A stretch of DNA of 64,000 nucleotides from Kitasatospora humi (GTDB lineage Bacteria > Actinomycetota > Actinomycetes > Streptomycetales > Streptomycetaceae), in assembly GCF_020907985.1 (NCBI RefSeq), contig NZ_JAJJPA010000016.1:62001-126000 (forward strand), given 5' to 3'. Shown here in pieces: positions 60,429-64,000 of the stretch. The notes beneath the pieces were generated by a model. It saw only the letters and a list, made by a program, of their open reading frames with translations. It was not told the origin of the DNA and did not search any database. Position 1 is the stretch's first letter; each line of letters begins with the position of its first letter. Position numbers and translations under genes: made by a program.

Positions 60429-60584
60429 CGAACGGGATTTCGGACGATGCCGCCCGCTCCGCCGGATGGGCTCGCGCCATCGGGTGAGCCGACGGACTGT
60501 CGGCACGGCTCGGCGGGTCGGGCGGACGACGATCGGCGCAGGCCGGGCCCGCCCTCCCTCCTTGCGGGCGGCCGGGAGGTTGGT
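60107..60584. other. Intergenic region with palindrome and tandem repeat
   Basis: An 18-bp perfect palindrome GGGCACGGGCCCGTGCCC (60116-60133) begins nine bases after the esterase stop and may act as terminator. The 35-bp tandem repeat follows (60148-60250). The rest holds the possible small membrane frame and the hypX leader. Confidence 0.55.
60148..60250. repeat. 35-bp tandem repeat
   Basis: Units start at 60148, 60183 and 60218; each contains CGAGGGGCACGGGCCCGCCG (C/T variant in unit 2), the first two ending in GGTGCGCGTC. Confidence 0.85.
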
Positions 60585-62402
60585 ATGCGAATCCTGCTCG
60601 TCGCGTCGGCGTTCAACAGTCTCACCCAGCGCACCTTCGCTGAACTCGCCGACCGGGGGCACCAGTTGGAGGTTGCGACACTGGCCGGCGATGCGGCCCT
60701 GCGCGATCGCGTGCTGCGCGCCGCCGTGGCGCGGCACCGGCCCGACCTGGTGGTCGCACCGATGCTGAAGAGCGCGCTGCCGGCGGACGTCTGGTCGCGG
60801 CACACCTGTCTCATCGTGCACCCGGGGCCGCCGGGCGACCGCGGACCGTCCTCGCTGGACTGGGCGATCGAGGAAGGCGCGTGGGGTTGGGGGGTGACGG
60901 TCCTGCAGGCCAACGCCGAGATGGACGCCGGTGCCGTCTGGGCGTGGGCGTCCTGTCCGGTGCCGCCGGTCGGCAAGAGCGACCTGTACCGCAACGAGGT
61001 GTCGGACGCGGCGCTGCGGGCCCTGCTGCTGGCCATCGACCGCTACGCCGCCGGGGACTGGGAGCCCCACGTGCAGCGGGCCGAAGCGGCCGTGGTGCGG
61101 CCGTACTTCGACCAGACGCGCCGTCGGATCGACTGGCAGCACGACCCGACCGAAGTGGTGCTGCGCAAGCTGCGCGCCGCCGCCTCCCAGCCAGGTGTGC
61201 TGGACCAACTGGCAGGTCGTGAATGGTACTTGCACGGCGGTCATGCGGAGGACGAACTAAGGGGAGCGCCAGGGGAGTTGCTGGCCACCCGGGCGGGCGC
61301 GGTGTGCCGGGCGACCAGCGACGGCGCGGTCTGGATCCCGGAGCTGCGGGCCCGGCGGCTGCCCGGGGAGCCGCCCTCGGTCAAGCTGCCCGCCACCGTG
61401 GCGCTGGCCGACCGGATCGCCGGGCTGCCGGCCTGCCCGGTGCCGCCGGACGCCCCCGACGGGCGCTGGCGCGACATCCGCTACCGCGAGCACGGCCCGG
61501 TCGGGGTGCTGTCCTTCGCCTTCCCCGGCGGCGCGATGAGCACCGACCAGTGCCGCCGGCTGCTGGCCGCCTACCGGCAGGCGTGCACCCGGCCGACCAC
61601 GGTGCTGGTGCTGGGCGGTGAGCGCGACTTCTTCTCCAACGGGATCCACCTGGGAGTGATCGAGGCCGCCGCCGACCCGGCGCAGGAGTCCTGGGACAAC
61701 CTCAACGCCATGGACGACCTGGTGGAAGCCGTGCTGACCACCACCGACCGGCTGGTGGTGGCGGCACTGGGCGGCAATGCCGCGGCCGGCGGCGTGATGC
61801 TGGCGCTGGCGGCCGACCAGGTCTGGTGCCGCGACGGCGCGGTGCTCAACCCGCACTACCGGCTGATGGGGCTGTACGGCTCGGAGTACTGGACGTACCT
61901 GCTGCCGCGCCGGGTGGGTGCGACCACGGCGACCCGGCTGATCGACCAGGCGCTGCCGGTCAGCGCCGCCGGCGCACAGCGGCTCGGGCTGGCGGACGAG
62001 CTGGTGACGTGCGCGCCGCAGGACTTCGCCGCCGAGGTGGTGGAGCGCGCGGTGCGGCTGGCCGGTGCCGACTCGGTCGTCCGGGCCCGGATCGCCGCGA
62101 AGAAGGCGGTCCGCGAAGCCGACGAGTCGGTGCGCCCGCTGGCCGCCTACCGCGCGGCGGAGCTGGATCGGATGCACCGGATCTTCTTCGATCCGGCCGC
62201 GTCCTACCACCAGCTCCGGCGGGCCTTCGTCCGGAAGGAAGCGCGCGGCGCGGCACCGGTCGGGCAGCGGATCTCGTCACCATCGGTGGCCGGCGTCCCC
62301 GGATCGGCTGCGTTCGGTGACGCATCGAAGCCCGGTGTGCCCAAAGCTGGTGGGGACACCCGCACACTCGTCTCCCACCTCCCCGAGGAAGCCACTCCAT
62401 GA
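60585..62402 (+). CDS. hypX: HypX, CO-ligand synthesis protein for [NiFe]-hydrogenase
   Basis: 605 aa. N-terminal formyl-transferase-like domain (about 1-270; HPGPPGDRGPSSLDWAI is the HypX signature) and C-terminal crotonase domain (about 300-540; GGNAAAGGVMLALAAD). Known HypX takes formyl from formyl-tetrahydrofolate, makes formyl-CoA and releases CO for the active-site CO of hydrogenases made in air. ATG 60585 has GGGAGG seven bases upstream. Stop overlaps the small-subunit start as ATGA. Confidence 0.92.
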   Translation: MRILLVASAFNSLTQRTFAELADRGHQLEVATLAGDAALRDRVLRAAVARHRPDLVVAPMLKSALPADVWSRHTCLIVHPGPPGDRGPSSLDWAIEEGAWGWGVTVLQANAEMDAGAVWAWASCPVPPVGKSDLYRNEVSDAALRALLLAIDRYAAGDWEPHVQRAEAAVVRPYFDQTRRRIDWQHDPTEVVLRKLRAAASQPGVLDQLAGREWYLHGGHAEDELRGAPGELLATRAGAVCRATSDGAVWIPELRARRLPGEPPSVKLPATVALADRIAGLPACPVPPDAPDGRWRDIRYREHGPVGVLSFAFPGGAMSTDQCRRLLAAYRQACTRPTTVLVLGGERDFFSNGIHLGVIEAAADPAQESWDNLNAMDDLVEAVLTTTDRLVVAALGGNAAAGGVMLALAADQVWCRDGAVLNPHYRLMGLYGSEYWTYLLPRRVGATTATRLIDQALPVSAAGAQRLGLADELVTCAPQDFAAEVVERAVRLAGADSVVRARIAAKKAVREADESVRPLAAYRAAELDRMHRIFFDPAASYHQLRRAFVRKEARGAAPVGQRISSPSVAGVPGSAAFGDASKPGVPKAGGDTRTLVSHLPEEATP

Positions 62403-63460
62403 CCGACCCGACCACGGCGCCGACCGCCACCGAGGAGCCGGTGATCCACGTCCTCTGGATCAACGCCGGCCTGAGCTGCGACGGCGACTCCGTCGCACTG
62501 ACCGCGGCCACCCAGCCCAGCATCGAGGAGATCGCCCTCAGTGCGCTGCCGGGCCTGCCGAAGGTCGCGGTGCACTGGCCGCTGATCGACTACGAGTGCG
62601 GTCCGGTGCAGGGCGCCGACACCTTCATCGAATGGTTCTTCAAGGGCGAACGCGGTGAGATCGATCCGTTCGTCCTGGTGGTCGAGGGGTCGATCCCCAA
62701 TGAGTCGATCAAGGAGGAGGGCTACTGGTGCGGGTTCGGTGACGACCCCGCGACCGGCCAGCCGATCACCACCAGTGAGTGGCTCGACCGGCTGGCGCCC
62801 AAGGCCCTGGCCGTGGTGGCGATCGGCACCTGCGCCACCTACGGCGGCATCCACGCGATGGCCGGGAACCCGACCGGCGCCATGGGCGTGCCCGACTACC
62901 TGGGCTGGGACTGGAAGTCGAAGGCGGGCATCCCGATCGTCTGCGTGCCCGGCTGCCCGATCAAGCCCGACAACTTCGCCGAGACGCTGACCTACCTGCT
63001 GCACCAGGCCGCCGGGTCGGCCCCGATGATCCCGCTGGACGAACAGCTGCGCCCCACCTGGCTGTTCGGCGCCACCGTGCACGAGGGCTGCGACCGGGCC
63101 GGCTACTACGAGCAGGGCCAGTTCGCCGATGCCTACGACTCGCCGCAGTGCCTGGTGCGACTGGGCTGCTGGGGCCCGGTGGTGAAGTGCAACGTCCCCA
63201 AGCGCGGCTGGATGGACGGCCTCGGCGGCTGCCCCAACGTCGGCGGCATCTGCATCGGCTGCACCATGCCGGGGTTCCCCGACAAGTTCATGCCGTTCAT
63301 GGACCAGCCACCCGGTGCCACCGTCTCCACCGGTGCCAGCACCGCCTACGGCACGCTGATCCGCAAGCTGCGGTCCGTCACGGTCGACACGTTGGACAAG
63401 GAGCCCAAGTGGCGCCACGCCGGCGAGAAGCTGACCACGGGTTACGGCAAGCCCTGGTGA
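62399..63460 (+). CDS. hhyS: Group 1h [NiFe]-hydrogenase small subunit
   Basis: 353 aa. No Tat signal, as usual in this group. Proximal cluster motif C27-x2-D30 (LSCDGD) has Asp in place of Cys, the mark of actinobacterial high-affinity hydrogenases. Further cluster cysteines lie in GTCATYGG, CVPGCPIKP, HEGCDRAGYY, RLGCWGPVVKC and GGICIGCTMPGF. It passes electrons from the NiFe centre to the respiratory chain during oxidation of atmospheric H2. ATG 62399 overlaps the hypX stop. Confidence 0.95.
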   Translation: MTDPTTAPTATEEPVIHVLWINAGLSCDGDSVALTAATQPSIEEIALSALPGLPKVAVHWPLIDYECGPVQGADTFIEWFFKGERGEIDPFVLVVEGSIPNESIKEEGYWCGFGDDPATGQPITTSEWLDRLAPKALAVVAIGTCATYGGIHAMAGNPTGAMGVPDYLGWDWKSKAGIPIVCVPGCPIKPDNFAETLTYLLHQAAGSAPMIPLDEQLRPTWLFGATVHEGCDRAGYYEQGQFADAYDSPQCLVRLGCWGPVVKCNVPKRGWMDGLGGCPNVGGICIGCTMPGFPDKFMPFMDQPPGATVSTGASTAYGTLIRKLRSVTVDTLDKEPKWRHAGEKLTTGYGKPW

Positions 63461-63555
63461 GCAGGCCCGTGAAGCACCGGCGCGGGACCTCGACCCGGCT
63501 TCCCGCGCCGTCCCCCGTACGACTCCGAGCTTGAGGAAAGGGCACGGCAGACACG

Positions 63556-64000
63556 ATGGCACCGACGACGAAGGCGGCCGGAAACGGCAGCGGCCTGGTG
63601 GAGATGTCCTGGGATCCGATCACCCGGATCGTGGGCAGCCTCGGCATCCACACGAAGATCGACTTCAAGCAGAAGCGGGTTGCCGAGTGCTACAGCACCT
63701 CGTCGGTCTTCCGGGGGTACAGCGTCTTCATGCGCGGCAAGGACCCGCGCGACGCGCACTTCATCACCAGCCGGATCTGCGGCATCTGCGGTGACAACCA
63801 CGCCACCTGCTCGGTGTACGCGCAGAACATGGCGTACGGCGTGAAGCCGCCGAACCTCGGCGAGTGGCTGATCAACCTCGGCGAGGCGGCCGAGTTCATG
63901 TTCGACCACAACATCTTCCAGGAGAACCTGGTCGGGGTGGACTACTGCGAGCGGATGGTCAAGGAGACCAACCCCGGCGTCCTGGAGCTCGCCGAGCGCA
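63556..64000 (+). CDS. hhyL: Group 1h [NiFe]-hydrogenase large subunit (partial)
   Basis: First 148 codons; the gene continues beyond the window. The N-terminal Ni-Fe ligand motif RICGICGDNHATC supplies C75 and C78. ATG 63556 (MAPTTKAAGNGSG) has GAGGAAAGGG about 17 bases upstream. The 95-bp gap after hhyS has no clear terminator, so the two are co-transcribed. Confidence 0.95.
   Translation, partial: MAPTTKAAGNGSGLVEMSWDPITRIVGSLGIHTKIDFKQKRVAECYSTSSVFRGYSVFMRGKDPRDAHFITSRICGICGDNHATCSVYAQNMAYGVKPPNLGEWLINLGEAAEFMFDHNIFQENLVGVDYCERMVKETNPGVLELAER

Noticed and set aside
1..64000. tRNA, rRNA and transposase genes
   Set aside because: Reading both strands I found no cloverleaf with CCA-type ends, no rRNA stretch and no DDE or tyrosine-recombinase motif. 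A tRNAscan and HMM search would settle this.

Overview
The window is about 64 kb of very GC-rich DNA with strong G/C third-codon bias, GTG/TTG starts, GTGA/ATGA stop-start overlaps and an actinomycete gene set (MurT/GatD, AfsR/SARP regulator, dodecin, CtaG, DUF4383, DUF3040, BTAD-type regulator, Tat-exported flavin oxidase). It reads as a chromosome of the family Streptomycetaceae (Streptomyces, Kitasatospora or Streptacidiphilus; I cannot resolve the genus). I recognise no rRNA, tRNA, CRISPR array, transposase or integrase.

Layout. 0-3 kb: a penicillin-binding transpeptidase, a decayed stretch and a small secreted protein. 3-13 kb: an N-acetylglucosamine-kinase-like protein, a MocR-type regulator divergent from a DMT exporter, a nitrilase-family hydrolase, an XRE regulator divergent from an MFS exporter, and a pseudouridine catabolic pair (psuG and a PfkB kinase, translationally coupled). 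13-18 kb: two secreted proteins, one metallopeptidase-like and one GH27 alpha-galactosidase with a ricin-type lectin domain. 18-23 kb: phosphoribosyltransferase, CtaG-like protein, SpoIIE-type phosphatase, cold-shock protein and pfkA. 23-31 kb: the MurT-GatD peptidoglycan amidation pair, where GatD carries a 128-residue Pro/Gln-rich extension, then a membrane-ACT-GNAT fusion, a PLP decarboxylase, an unrecognised cysteine-rich exported protein and a GNAT. 31-38 kb: an alkaline-phosphatase-superfamily enzyme, MMPL transporter, RDD protein and a 1150-residue SARP-NB-ARC-TPR regulator. 38-49 kb: small proteins, methylthioadenosine phosphorylase, dodecin, VAO-type cholesterol oxidase, fumarase, VOC protein, succinate-semialdehyde-type dehydrogenase and a Nei-type DNA glycosylase.

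49-56 kb is the most unusual part. A 122-bp segment (the shared 3' ends of the Nei gene and of a VOC dioxygenase-like gene) occurs at 48951-49072 and again, with 3 mismatches, at 55739-55860. Between the copies lie about 6.7 kb carrying two molybdenum enzymes (a sulfite-oxidase-family protein and a three-subunit PaoABC/xanthine-dehydrogenase-like hydroxylase), an aldo/keto reductase and a fragment of a penicillin-binding-protein gene. This looks like an insertion into a former nei/VOC convergent junction.

56-64 kb: a VOC gene whose promoter holds two copies of the palindrome GTTCAAATTTGAAC; a nearby MarR gene has a third copy at its own promoter, suggesting a small regulon. Then come a histidine-rich protein, a type-B carboxylesterase, and the start of an aerobic hydrogenase locus: HypX (CO-ligand synthesis) overlapping the small subunit of a group 1h [NiFe]-hydrogenase with the diagnostic Asp-containing cluster motif, and the large subunit running off the right edge.

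A recurrent trait is short perfect or near-perfect tandem repeats in 3' intergenic DNA, sometimes including the stop codon of the preceding gene (11.2, 18.3, 38.8, 41.1, 60.2 kb), alongside several strong GC-rich hairpins likely acting as terminators.
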